A stretch of 46,944 nucleotides of DNA. Origin: Muribaculaceae bacterium (GTDB taxonomy: Bacteria > Bacteroidota > Bacteroidia > Bacteroidales > Muribaculaceae). The stretch spans positions 1 to 46,944 of the forward strand of contig JAFVCX010000131.1 in assembly GCA_017478855.1 (NCBI GenBank), in the 5' to 3' direction. This document shows positions 34,850-44,063 of the stretch, in pieces. Position numbers and translations under genes: made by a program. The notes below the pieces were generated by a model that did not search any database, was not told the origin of the DNA, and was given only the letters and a program-made list of their open reading frames with translations. Numbering within the stretch: the first letter of the stretch is position 1; every line of letters begins with the position of its first letter.

Positions 34850-36024
34850 TTGAGTGCTTCGAGTTGGTTGGTGAGCGGATTGCTATACATTTGCAACATT
34901 TTAGTGTACATATAATAGCGGTCGAACTCACTGAGTTTGATGTCGGTTTTCGAAATCTGGTCGCTCAAATATTTCGTGAACGCCTCTTTTTCTTCGGGAG
35001 TGTACTCGTGGGCGAAATCCTTGTTGTCGAAGAGGATGTCATGGGCGATATAGTTGGTCTTGAATACTTTGTAATTCAAGTGAATGGCGTGGTCGATAAT
35101 GGCACAGATGCGCGAAACAGTGAGCATCTTATCGAGGTCTTCGGGAATCTTGTCGAGTTCATCGTTGATGCAGGGTGTGAACGAATAGTGAACTTCTCCC
35201 TTATATCCCATGATGCCCGTCTGCATGCTGATGAGATCGTCCTCTGGACTCTTCTTCCAGTTAGGATTTTTGTCTTTCATGAGGAACTCTTTGGCTTTGA
35301 GATAGTCGTTGGGGTCATATTCATAGCTGATGGCTACGGGAGCGATATTGAGTTCCTTAAGGCTCTCGACGATGGATTTTTCTCTTGCACCATAGGTGAG
35401 CATCTTGATGAGGCTTTCCTGCGTGCGGTCGTTGCTGTCCTTGCAGCGACCTTCTCGCTGCGCAATCCATACCGATTCGCCCTTCTGCGTGATGGCAAAG
35501 TGCATGTAACTCTATAGCTGAATGGCAGCTTGCAGGGTTTGGATTCGGCCCAAGTTCCGCTTAACGATGAAACTCTTGTTGAGCCTGACGAGCTTATTGA
35601 TCCAATCGAAAACGAGCAGGTTGTTGCCGATGGCGATTTCGCACGACTCGCGTCCGTCGTTGAGCAAGATGTAGCCCAACTGTGCCGAATCGAGCACAAT
35701 GTCGCGATGATTGGTGATGAACATATTGGGCACGTCTTCGCTGGTACACTCTTTAAGACCGCTCGATGTGAGTCCGCTTGTGGTCTTGGCCAAAAGACCC
35801 TCAATGTAGGGTTTCATGATCTTCAGCTGGAATTCATGCTTTGAGTTGAGGCTTAAAAGCTGGTACTTGAGTTCGTTGTATTTGTAATTGGGGAGCACCA
35901 TGCCCACGATCTTGCGAAAAGCGGGTTCTTCCACAAGAATCGACATGGCGTTGTGGAAATCTTTGTCGGCAATGGGACAAATATCCATAAATTCTGCCGG
36001 GGTAATCACATTCTCTTTTTTCAT
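34846..36024 (-). pseudogene. PlsC-like acyltransferase interrupted by an in-frame TAG
   Basis: The frame opens at ATG 36024 (MKKENVITPAEFMDICPIAD) and reads to a TAG at 35514-35512 (codon 171), then continues in the same frame to 34846. Without the stop the protein has 392 residues. Family members are 1-acylglycerol-3-phosphate acyltransferase-like proteins: NHRDIVLDSAQLGYILLNDG carries the catalytic His/Asp pair (here as HRDxxxD, not the canonical HX4D), with AIGNNLLVF and KSFIVKRNL as the other family blocks. The codons around the stop are CAG CTA TAG AGT TAC ATG. The downstream part holds the conserved QKGESVWIAQREGRCKD. The 4-base overlap with the metallophosphoesterase is intact. Confidence 0.85.
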
Positions 36025-36184
36025 ATTGCAGATTATCTTAATGTTATTGGAAGTCAAGAAAAATTTTTGCTAAAGTACAAAAAATATTTCAATTTGCCTG
36101 CTTTTAGGCACTTTTCTAATGTGGATGCTTAAATAAGGCGTGTGAAGGCCGCCGCTTGAAGAGAAAACTGACGTTTTTAGCGGA

Positions 36185-36230
36185 TGCAAAAAAGAGGATG
36201 CGCCCATTTGAACAGGTGTGCATCCTCTTT
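36185..36230 (-). terminator. Terminator of the FMN-binding protein gene
   Basis: On the minus strand the stem GAGGATGC / GCATCCTC (with AAA/TTT extension) closes an 18-base loop and is followed by TTTTTT (plus-strand 36188-36193). It lies 43 bases after the gene. Confidence 0.8.
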
Positions 36231-36272
36231 GCAATATAAGTATCAGATATGTGTCGTGTGTGCTGACGGCCC

Positions 36273-36707
36273 TTAATGGCGACGACCGTTTTTCGTCTTC
36301 TTTTTTGCCGCCGGCTGTGCCTGCTCAAGCCCAAGCCTGATGTTTTTAATCACGGCTTCACTTGAATAGGTGGCACCCGTCACGGCGTCAACGTCCATGC
36401 TGAGGGCTTCGGCCACCGTTTTCCCCTCGTAGAGCGGGAAAATCTTTTTGATGGCACGCTGAAAATATTGAGGGGTTTCTTGGTTTTCAAGAGCCTCAAT
36501 CTTTTCGATTTTGCCATTCTTCAGATGAATGTTGAGTGGGGTTGTGCCATTGTACCCATAAACCTTTTTTGCAATCTCGCCAGTGTAGATCACTTGCGAT
36601 GACGTGGTTTTATTGCTTGTCGCTTTCTTTTTGGCTTGCGCCGGCACGGCGGCGATGAGTGCAGTAACCGCTACGGCCAGAACCAGTTTAGACATAATCT
36701 TTTTCAT
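36273..36707 (-). CDS. Secreted single-domain FMN-binding protein
   Basis: A 144-residue exported protein: signal peptide (about 1-25, ending AQA), then an FMN-binding domain (from about residue 39) ending in AVTGATYSS, where the threonine of TGATYSS (Thr113) is the expected site of covalent FMN attachment by ApbE. The same domain occurs in NqrC and RnfG. No heme or membrane helix is present beyond the signal peptide. The C-terminus is basic (KKKTKNGRRH). It stands alone, between the acyltransferase and tsaC, with its own promoter and terminator. Confidence 0.85.
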   Translation of the reverse strand: MKKIMSKLVLAVAVTALIAAVPAQAKKKATSNKTTSSQVIYTGEIAKKVYGYNGTTPLNIHLKNGKIEKIEALENQETPQYFQRAIKKIFPLYEGKTVAEALSMDVDAVTGATYSSEAVIKNIRLGLEQAQPAAKKKTKNGRRH

Positions 36708-36727
36708 AATAAATCAATTTGAGTGTG

Positions 36728-36735
36728 CAAAATTA
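36728..36735 (-). promoter_or_regulatory. -7 element of the FMN-binding protein gene
   Basis: The minus strand reads TAATTTTG, a match to TAnnTTTG, 20 bases before the ATG. A clear -33 TTTG is absent. Confidence 0.5.
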
Positions 36736-36799
36736 CATTTTTTCGATTGAAACAGCACCAAAAAGTTTAATTGAGAATTGAAAAAATCATTAAAATACT

Positions 36800-36829
36800 T
36801 TTGGAATTGTGGAAATAGGCGTACCTTTG
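36800..36829 (+). promoter_or_regulatory. Promoter of the tsaC-like gene
   Basis: TTTG (36800-36803), an 18-base spacer and TACCTTTG (36822-36829), close to the Bacteroidota consensus. The start codon is 39 bases further on. Confidence 0.7.
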
Positions 36830-36868
36830 TTAATTGTTACCGCACCCGATGGTGCATATTAGGGCAAA

Positions 36869-37438
36869 ATGACGATAATAGACCAAGAAATAAAAGCATG
36901 TGTGGATGTGCTAAAGCGTGGCGGACTGATACTTTATCCCACCGACACGATTTGGGGCATAGGTTGCGACGCGACCAATGAGAACGCGGTGCGGCGCGTG
37001 TATGAGTTGAAACGCCGCGAAGAATCGAAAGCACTGATTGTGCTACTGGACGACGAGCAAAATCTTGACCATTATGTGGTGGATGTCCCCATGATGGCCC
37101 GCGAGTTGCTGGCCGTGGCCGTGAAGCCGCTCACCATCGTGTATGAAGGTGCCTATAACTTGGCACCGTCGCTACTGGGCGAGAACGACAGTGTGGGCAT
37201 AAGGGTGTCGCATGAGGAGTTTTCACACCGCCTGTGTGCGGCGTTTGGCCGGCCCATTGTGTCGACGAGCGCCAATGTGAGCGGCACGCCCGCAGCAAAA
37301 ACATTCGATGATATAGCTCCCGCCATACTCGAAGGTGTGGATTATGTGGTGAATTACCGGCGTGACGACACTTCACCGCACGATGCCAGCAATGTGATTT
37401 TGCTGCGAAATGACGGAACCTTTAAGATAATCAGATAA
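36869..37438 (+). CDS. L-threonylcarbamoyladenylate synthase (TsaC/Sua5/YrdC)
   Basis: A 189-residue enzyme that makes threonylcarbamoyl-AMP for t6A modification of ANN-decoding tRNAs. The YrdC fold is recognised by LYPTDTIWGIGCDATNE, the KRREESKALIVLL basic patch that binds nucleotide, DSVGIRVS and STSANVSG. Its length fits TsaC rather than the longer two-domain Sua5. It is cytoplasmic. The next gene starts 14 bases later, suggesting a joint transcript with the sugar-phosphate transferase. Confidence 0.93.
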   Translation: MTIIDQEIKACVDVLKRGGLILYPTDTIWGIGCDATNENAVRRVYELKRREESKALIVLLDDEQNLDHYVVDVPMMARELLAVAVKPLTIVYEGAYNLAPSLLGENDSVGIRVSHEEFSHRLCAAFGRPIVSTSANVSGTPAAKTFDDIAPAILEGVDYVVNYRRDDTSPHDASNVILLRNDGTFKIIR

Positions 37439-37452
37439 AAAGCGGACGGGTT

Positions 37453-38871
37453 GTGATCAACGAGAGCAAGCAACGACTAAAGTATGTCTTGGGCGACTAT
37501 GTGATGTCTAATTTAGGGTGGGCAGCATGTAATGTGGCCCGCTTCTACTTAGGCAACCCCCACAGAGAATTCGGGTCGCTTGCGAGCTTCCTGACCTCGC
37601 AAACGGTTGTGATGGGGCAGGTGCTGTTCCCGCTGATGATGATGGTTGTATATTATCTATCAGGCTACTATAATGAGGTGTTCAGAAAATCGCGCTTGCA
37701 AGAAATCTTCACCAGCTTGTGGAGTGCGGGCATTAACGCGCTGGTCATATTTTTTGTGGCCTTGATTAACGACCGTGGGCGTGGCCGGCAGGTGGACTAT
37801 GAAATCATACTTGTGATTTGGTTTGTCTTGTTTGCGGCCATTTACTCATGGCGGTGCATCGTGACGAGTTACACCTCACACATGATAAAGACTCGCCGCT
37901 GGAGTTTTTCCACACTGATTGTGGGACGCGGCGCTGCTGCGGTGGCATACGCCAACAAACTTGATTCCATGCCTCAATCGCTGGGCTATAGGCTCAAAGG
38001 ATTTGTGAGCATCCCCGGCGAAAACGATGTGAAAGAAGTGACACTGCCGTGCTACTCGCTGGACGAGATAGCCCGCGTGTGCGCCGATGAGAAGATTGAA
38101 GAGCTTATTGTGGTGCCCACCAAACAAAGCACCGAGGTTGTGCTGAACACCATCAACCGCTTGTTTGCCCTCAATTTGCCTATCAAGGTGACCCCCGACA
38201 GAATTAACGTGCTGCTGTCGCAGGTGCGCATCAGCGACCTGCATGGCGATCCGCTGGTGGACATATCGGGCAGTAATTTGAGCGACAGCGGCAAAAACCT
38301 GAAACGTTTGATTGATGTGATGGTTTCGGCATTGGTGCTGATTGTGTTGTCGCCCTTGCTGCTGGTGGTGGCCCTGCTGGTGAAGCTGGACTCAAAAGGC
38401 CCGGTGATATACACGCAAGAGCGCGTGGGGTTTCACAACAAGCCATTTAAGATGTATAAATTTCGCACGATGGTGCACAGCGCGGAACAGGCAGGTGTGC
38501 CTCAACTGACGTGTGACAATGACCCACGCATCACGCGATTGGGAAAATCGCTGCGAAAATACCGCATTGACGAGCTGCCGCAGTTCTGGAATGTGCTGAA
38601 AGGCGACATGAGCATTGTGGGGCCTCGCCCGGAGCGTCAATATTTCATCAATCAAATACAAGAACGGGTGCCGTCGTATGCGCTGGTGCATCAGGTGCGC
38701 CCGGGCATCACATCGATGGGAATGGTGAAATATGGCTACGCGCAAGACGTGGATCAGATGCTGGAACGCCTGAGCTATGACCTAATTTATCTTGAGAACA
38801 TGTCGCTCATCAACGACTTCAAAATCATGGTGTATACCATTAAGACGGTCATCACCGGAAAAGGAATGTAA
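37453..38871 (+). CDS. Undecaprenyl-phosphate sugar-phosphate transferase (exopolysaccharide priming)
   Basis: A 472-residue inner-membrane protein with four or five N-terminal helices, a CoA-binding-like cytosolic middle domain (STLIVGRGAAAVAYANKL ... IPGENDVKEVTLP), and a C-terminal sugar-transferase domain (from about residue 275) with KLDSKGPVIYTQERVG, MYKFRTMVHSAE and RIDELPQFWNVLKGDMSIVGPRPE. This is the WcaJ/WbaP type that starts polysaccharide synthesis by moving a sugar phosphate to undecaprenyl phosphate. GTG at 37453 is the start. Its product probably feeds the exopolysaccharide that the MBOAT/SGNH genes modify, though that link is inference. Confidence 0.92.
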   Translation: MINESKQRLKYVLGDYVMSNLGWAACNVARFYLGNPHREFGSLASFLTSQTVVMGQVLFPLMMMVVYYLSGYYNEVFRKSRLQEIFTSLWSAGINALVIFFVALINDRGRGRQVDYEIILVIWFVLFAAIYSWRCIVTSYTSHMIKTRRWSFSTLIVGRGAAAVAYANKLDSMPQSLGYRLKGFVSIPGENDVKEVTLPCYSLDEIARVCADEKIEELIVVPTKQSTEVVLNTINRLFALNLPIKVTPDRINVLLSQVRISDLHGDPLVDISGSNLSDSGKNLKRLIDVMVSALVLIVLSPLLLVVALLVKLDSKGPVIYTQERVGFHNKPFKMYKFRTMVHSAEQAGVPQLTCDNDPRITRLGKSLRKYRIDELPQFWNVLKGDMSIVGPRPERQYFINQIQERVPSYALVHQVRPGITSMGMVKYGYAQDVDQMLERLSYDLIYLENMSLINDFKIMVYTIKTVITGKGM

Positions 38872-38932
38872 ACGGCAAAAAACGGCTCTCGTGAACGATG
38901 CGAATTCACATACCCCGGCACCGGCTCGGCGC

Positions 38933-40714
38933 ATGACACGCTTTGAGCGATTGTTGCATTGGCGCGAATGCCACATGAGCGACCGCAACTTTGTGTCGTT
39001 GCTGGCCCTGATTGTGGGTGTGTTGAGCGGCTTGGCGGCAGTGCTTCTTAAATTTCTCATAGGCTGGATTGGCGACGCGATTACCAGCACTACGCTTGCC
39101 TCACAGGCCAACTGGCAGTATCTTGTTTTTCCGCTTGTGGGCATTCTGCTCTCGGCGTTATATGTGCGCTATGCGGTGCGCGACAACATTTCGCATGGTG
39201 TGACGCGTGTGCTCTATGCCATCGCGCAGAAGAAGAGCCAGCTGCCGTTCAAAAATATGTATGCCTCGCTCATCGCGTCGTCGCTCACCATAGGATTTGG
39301 TGGCTCGGTGGGAGCCGAAGGCCCCATGGCTTTTACGGGGGCAGCCATCGGTTCGAATTTGGGCAAAAAGTTTCGTTTGCCACCTCAAACGCTCATGTTG
39401 CTGCTGGGCTGCGGTGCCGCGGCCGGTATTGCCGGCATCTTCAAGGCACCGATTGCCGGAGTGCTGTTTGCCGTTGAAGTGCTGATGCTCGACCTCACGG
39501 CCGGACGTGCCATGCCGCTGATTTTGTCGTCGGTGTGCGGTGCTACGGTGGCCTATGTGTTCACAGGCTATAACGTGGAGTTCTTCTTCTCGCAGAGTGA
39601 GCCTTTCTTTGCTCGCCGCATCCCTTATGTGGCTTTGCTGGGCGTGTTTTGCGGGTTTGTGTCGCTTTATTTCTGTGGTGTGGTGGGCATGGTGGAAAAT
39701 GCCTTCAGCCGCCTGAAAGACCACCGGTTGCGCTATGTGTACGGCGGTGTGCTGCTGAGCGTTTTGATTTATTTGTTGCCGCCGCTGTATGGTGAAGGAT
39801 ATAACTCCATCAATGAGTTGCTTGATGGCAATGTGACGGCCATTATGGATTCCAGCCTATTTTACGCGTTTCACGACAACGCATGGGCAGTGCTTGTGTT
39901 TGTGCTGGCGTTGGGTGCCTGCAAAGGCGTGGCCACGGCTGCGACAAATGGCGCCGGTGGGGTGGGTGGTACCTTTGCCCCCTCGCTCTATGTGGGGTGC
40001 ATGGCCGGTTTCTTTTTCGCTACTTTGCTGAACTTATCGGGGATAGTGGACGCTTCGATGCCGCTCTCGACCAAAAATTTTGCGCTCATGGGCATGGCCG
40101 GCGTGATGGCCGGCGTGATGCATGCCCCGCTGATGGCCATCTTTCTCACGGCCGAAATGACGGGAGGCTATGAGCTGTTTCTGCCTCTGCTCATCGTGAG
40201 CGCTATGAGCTATGGCACAGCCAGAGTGTTTACGCCTTATGGCATATATTCGCGGCGCTTGGCGCAGCGTGGCCAATTGCTTACGCACCAAAAGGACCGC
40301 AGCGTGCTCACGCTGATGCAAGTGGAGAACGTGATAGAAACCGACTTCACGCCGGTGCGCCCTGAAATGGACTTGAAACAGATGGTAGACGTGATTGCCC
40401 GCAGCAACCGAAATTTGTTTCCCGTCGTGGACGGAAATGGAATGCTACTGGGCGTGGTGCTGCTCGATGACATCAGAAACATTATCTTCCGCCCCGACCT
40501 GTATAAACGGCTCACGGTGGACCGATTTATGGCAACACCTCCGGCCCGCATTGAGCAGGGATTGCCCATGGAGCAGGTGATGGAGCGCTTTGAGCGGACG
40601 GGCGCATGGAATCTGCCGGTGGTGGATGCCGATGGAAAATATGTGGGTTTTGTTTCGAAATCAAAGATATTCAACACATATAGGCAGTTGCGTAAATATT
40701 ACAGCAACGACTGA
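38933..40714 (+). CDS. ClC-family chloride/proton exchanger with CBS domains
   Basis: A 593-residue ClC protein with about ten helices and two C-terminal CBS domains (from about residue 450). The selectivity motifs are present: GFGGSVGAEGP, with the gating glutamate of exchangers, GIFKAPIAGVLFAVEV, and GVGGTFAPSLYVG. A gating glutamate indicates H+/Cl- (or F-) exchange rather than a passive channel. I chose ATG 38933 (MTRFERLLHW), which gives the family's usual length; GTG 38891 would add 14 residues. A longer frame overlaps the sugar-transferase gene. Confidence 0.92.
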   Translation: MTRFERLLHWRECHMSDRNFVSLLALIVGVLSGLAAVLLKFLIGWIGDAITSTTLASQANWQYLVFPLVGILLSALYVRYAVRDNISHGVTRVLYAIAQKKSQLPFKNMYASLIASSLTIGFGGSVGAEGPMAFTGAAIGSNLGKKFRLPPQTLMLLLGCGAAAGIAGIFKAPIAGVLFAVEVLMLDLTAGRAMPLILSSVCGATVAYVFTGYNVEFFFSQSEPFFARRIPYVALLGVFCGFVSLYFCGVVGMVENAFSRLKDHRLRYVYGGVLLSVLIYLLPPLYGEGYNSINELLDGNVTAIMDSSLFYAFHDNAWAVLVFVLALGACKGVATAATNGAGGVGGTFAPSLYVGCMAGFFFATLLNLSGIVDASMPLSTKNFALMGMAGVMAGVMHAPLMAIFLTAEMTGGYELFLPLLIVSAMSYGTARVFTPYGIYSRRLAQRGQLLTHQKDRSVLTLMQVENVIETDFTPVRPEMDLKQMVDVIARSNRNLFPVVDGNGMLLGVVLLDDIRNIIFRPDLYKRLTVDRFMATPPARIEQGLPMEQVMERFERTGAWNLPVVDADGKYVGFVSKSKIFNTYRQLRKYYSND

Positions 40715-40722
40715 CAGGAAAA

Positions 40723-41688
40723 ATGAGCAAAGAAGAACTGAAAATCGTGTTTTTTGGCACGCCCGACTTTGCGGTGGAGAGTTTGCGCCGCCTTGTGGAA
40801 GGTGGATACCAAGTGGCGGCTGTGGTGACGATGCCCGACAAAACGGGTGGTCGGGGCCACCACGTCATTGAAAGCGCGGTGAAACAATATGCGGTGCAAC
40901 AAGGTCTGCCCTTATTGCAACCCGAAAAATTGAAGGATGAGAATTTCTTGAATCGGTTGCGTGAGATTGGCGCCGATCTGTTTATCGTCATCGCATTCAG
41001 AATGTTGCCGCAGGCAGTGTGGCAGATGCCTCGACTGGGCACTTTTAACCTGCATGCGTCGCTGCTGCCCAAGTATCGTGGTGCCGCTCCAATTAATTGG
41101 GCCGTGATGAACGGTGAAGTCAAAACCGGTGTCACCACTTTTTTCTTGAAGCATGAGATCGACACAGGCGACATCATCGGTCAGCGCAGCATCGACATAG
41201 GGAGAACCGATAACGTGGAGGTGGTGCACAACCGCCTGATGGTGTTGGGTGCTGAGATGGTGGTGGAAACAGTGGATGCCATCATTGCGGGGTCGGTAAC
41301 CGCGATACCTCAAGAAAACTTGCTTGGTGCTGGAGAAGAGCCCACCCCTGCGCCCAAAATTTTTACCGCTACCTGTCGTGTGGATTGGACCCGGACAGCC
41401 GAGGAAGTGTATAACCACATAAGAGGACTTAGCCCATATCCTGCCGCGTGGACGGTGATGAGAGATGCCGAAGGCCATGAATGGAATGTGAAATTGCTGC
41501 AAACCACGGAGCCTTTTGCAAACCACGGAATTCCCGGTCAAACGACGACTGATGGAAAACGCTTGATTGTGGCGTGCGCCGACGGTGCTGTGGAGCTGCT
41601 GCAACTGCAGCCATCGGGCAAAAGACGCATGAGCGCAGAAGATTTTTTGCGCGGGTTGCGCTATGTGGCTCCGCTCGTGTGCGAGTGA
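40723..41688 (+). CDS. fmt: Methionyl-tRNA formyltransferase
   Basis: A 321-residue enzyme that formylates initiator methionyl-tRNA using 10-formyl-THF. Catalytic residues Asn109, His111 and Asp150 are visible in TFNLHASLLPKYRGAAPINW and EIDTGD, with the N-terminal fold opening KIVFFGTPDFAVESL. The C-terminal tRNA-binding domain begins near TRTAEEVYNHIRGLSPYPAAW. It starts eight bases after the ClC gene. Length and motifs are complete. Confidence 0.96.
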   Translation: MSKEELKIVFFGTPDFAVESLRRLVEGGYQVAAVVTMPDKTGGRGHHVIESAVKQYAVQQGLPLLQPEKLKDENFLNRLREIGADLFIVIAFRMLPQAVWQMPRLGTFNLHASLLPKYRGAAPINWAVMNGEVKTGVTTFFLKHEIDTGDIIGQRSIDIGRTDNVEVVHNRLMVLGAEMVVETVDAIIAGSVTAIPQENLLGAGEEPTPAPKIFTATCRVDWTRTAEEVYNHIRGLSPYPAAWTVMRDAEGHEWNVKLLQTTEPFANHGIPGQTTTDGKRLIVACADGAVELLQLQPSGKRRMSAEDFLRGLRYVAPLVCE

Positions 41689-41714
41689 ATGTTTTTGGGC
41701 AAATTGCGTGAAGC

Positions 41715-43124
41715 ATGCTGTTTAACTCATTGACCTACATATTGTCGCTGCCCCTGTTTTTGGCTATCTATTATGCCGTGCCACATGGCTGGCGCAATGC
41801 GTTGTTGCTGGTGGCCAGCCTCGCTTTATATATGCTGTGGTGGCCGGCCGGCATTGTGGTGATGGGATGGGTGGCAGTGACAAGCTATTATGCCGTGCAG
41901 CGTTTAGGGCAGGCGCAGAACAGGAATCGTCGTGAGCTATGGATGTGGATTGTGACGATATTGGCACCTCTGCTGTTCTTCAAGTATCTGCAACCCATTA
42001 ATGAGTGCCTCACAGAGGCGTTGCACATCGACTGGTTTTTGAATCATCACCGATGGGCCATACCTGTGGGCCTTTCGTTCTATTCGTTGCAGGCATTGAG
42101 CTATGTGGCGGATGTGTATCAAGGCCGTGCCATTGCCCAAAAGTCATGGCTCAACCATGCGCTTTTTGTGTGCTTTTTCCCCACGGTGGTGTCGGGGCCT
42201 ATTAGCCGCAGCAAGCATTTATTGGCGCAAATTGAGAGCCGCCCCGCAACCGTCAATGCCTGATTGATGGTGAAAGGCATCAAATGGATGCTGTGGGGGT
42301 TGTTTCTGAAACTGGTGCTGGCCGACTGTTACTTTCTGTTTGTTCATGCGGTTGACGGCAGCTGGCAGCGTCACAATGGTTTCACGCTGCTTGTGTCGTC
42401 GCTGTGCTATATGGTGCAGCTCTATGGCGACTTTGCCGGATACTCGCTCATGGCAATAGGCTCGGCTGCGCTAATGGGCATTGAGTTGCCGCAGAACTTC
42501 ATGAGGCCATTTTTCTCGGTGGGCGTGCGCGATTTCTGGCGGCGGTGGCACATATCGCTCAGCACATGGTTGCGCGATTACATTTATTTTCCGTTGGGCG
42601 GAAGCCGCTGCACAGAGTGGCGCACGAGATTAAACCTGCTTATTACATTCATGGTGAGTGGCCTGTGGCATGGAGCCGGTTGGATTTTTGTGCTGTGGGG
42701 AATGCTTCATGGGCTATGGGTAGCGCTGGAGCGTGCCATCCATTTCAGGGATTATTCGGAGAAAACATGGGTGAAGGTGGTGGTCATGCCCATAACGTTT
42801 GTCATCGCGGCATTGTTATTTGTGACGTTTAACCACGATTGGGGCACCACGATGTACTTCTATCAGGCCATTTTTACTGATTTGTGGCCCATGAAGTTAT
42901 CAATGACCTTAAGCACAACATTGCAGGCAAGGCTACTGTCGATGGCTGCGGCTCTTGCGATTGTGCTCATGAAAGAAGCTCAAGAAGAATGGTGGCCTCA
43001 TGTGTTTGCCGGGAAAAAATGGGGAACTGCCGCCTCGGCTTCGTTTTATGTGGCTGTGGTGTGGATGATTCTCGCTATGGGTGTGCTGGACAGCGGTAGC
43101 CAATTCATTTATATGCACTTTTAA
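41715..43124 (+). pseudogene. MBOAT-family O-acyltransferase interrupted by an in-frame TGA
   Basis: From ATG 41715 (MLFNSLTYILSLPLFLAIYY) the frame reads through several helices to a TGA at 42261-42263 (codon 183) and continues in frame from LMVKGIKWMLWGLFLKLVLAD to 43124, 470 codons in all. The family is AlgI/DltB-like: GPISRSKHLLAQIES, RRWHISLSTWLRDYIYFPLGG and SGLWHGAGWIFVLWGMLHG with the catalytic histidine in GLWHGA, which lies after the stop. The upstream fragment of 182 residues and the downstream one of 286 residues are each incomplete. The partner SGNH gene follows six bases later. TTG 42264 and ATG 42267 could allow reinitiation just past the stop. Confidence 0.85.
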
Positions 43125-43130
43125 GAACTG

Positions 43131-44063
43131 ATGAACATGAAGCGAATTGTCATAACAGGTTTGCTGCTGGTGCTGGTGGTCGTTGCCGGCGACCGGTTCA
43201 TCGGCTCGCTTTTGAGCTGGGGCTATCATGCCACCACCTGTGGTGAAATAGGGCGATTGAATGAGGTGCTCGACTCGGTGGAAACACCCATAGTGGTGGT
43301 GGGCTCTTCACGAGCGTTGCATCACTATGTGCCCTCGGTCATCAGCGACAGCACAGGGCTGGAGTGCTATAATTGCGGCTTTGAGGGCGAGCAGGTGCAG
43401 TTTTATTACGCGCTTCTGCGGCAGTTGCATGCGCGATACAGTCCACAACTTATCGTGTGTGAGCTAACGTATGATATGGATGTGGATGACCTGCCGTGGA
43501 ATGTGAAACTCAATCACTTGCGCATGATGGACCGGCTCTCGTGCCGAGATTCTATTTTGTGCAGTTACGATCCATTGGAGCGGGTGAGCCTACTCTCGGC
43601 CATTTATCCATATAACTCATTGCTGCCCATCATCGCTATGAGCCAGAAGCCGGACGCTTACGACGCTCCAGATGTGGACAATGGGTATATGCCTCAGTAT
43701 CGCATCTTTGATGACAAACGGTTGAACGGAGAATTCAGAGCAAAAAAAACCGAATCGGTTGATTCCGTGAAATGGAGCTACCTCACCAAACTGGTGAAGG
43801 AATATGGGGACAAACTGATCATGTTTGTTTCTCCTCGTTATATGTCGAAAGAAAATGACATCTATGGCGAGGTGGAAAACTTGTGCGCTACTCATGGCGT
43901 ACCTTTTTATTGCTTTGTGGACCATCCGGTCATTAGCACCGACATTACTTTATGGGATGATGATGGCCACATGAACGACAGGGGAGCGCGAGCCTACAGC
44001 CAAATGGTGGCTCCGCTCATCAAGCAACGATTATTACAAATTCAAAACAAGAAACAACTATGA
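43131..44063 (+). CDS. SGNH/GDSL-like acetyltransferase partner of the MBOAT
   Basis: A 310-residue protein with an N-terminal membrane anchor (about residues 5-21) and an extracytoplasmic SGNH-like domain. The nucleophile block is VVVGSSRALHHY (Ser near 59-60), and the catalytic Asp/His pair is in LWDDDGHMNDRGA (near residue 278), so the hydrolase-like triad is present. AlgJ, AlgX, DltD and PatB-like partners of MBOAT proteins have this layout and transfer acetyl groups to polysaccharides. It is six bases after the MBOAT and overlaps the lipoprotein gene by four bases. Confidence 0.82.
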   Translation: MNMKRIVITGLLLVLVVVAGDRFIGSLLSWGYHATTCGEIGRLNEVLDSVETPIVVVGSSRALHHYVPSVISDSTGLECYNCGFEGEQVQFYYALLRQLHARYSPQLIVCELTYDMDVDDLPWNVKLNHLRMMDRLSCRDSILCSYDPLERVSLLSAIYPYNSLLPIIAMSQKPDAYDAPDVDNGYMPQYRIFDDKRLNGEFRAKKTESVDSVKWSYLTKLVKEYGDKLIMFVSPRYMSKENDIYGEVENLCATHGVPFYCFVDHPVISTDITLWDDDGHMNDRGARAYSQMVAPLIKQRLLQIQNKKQL

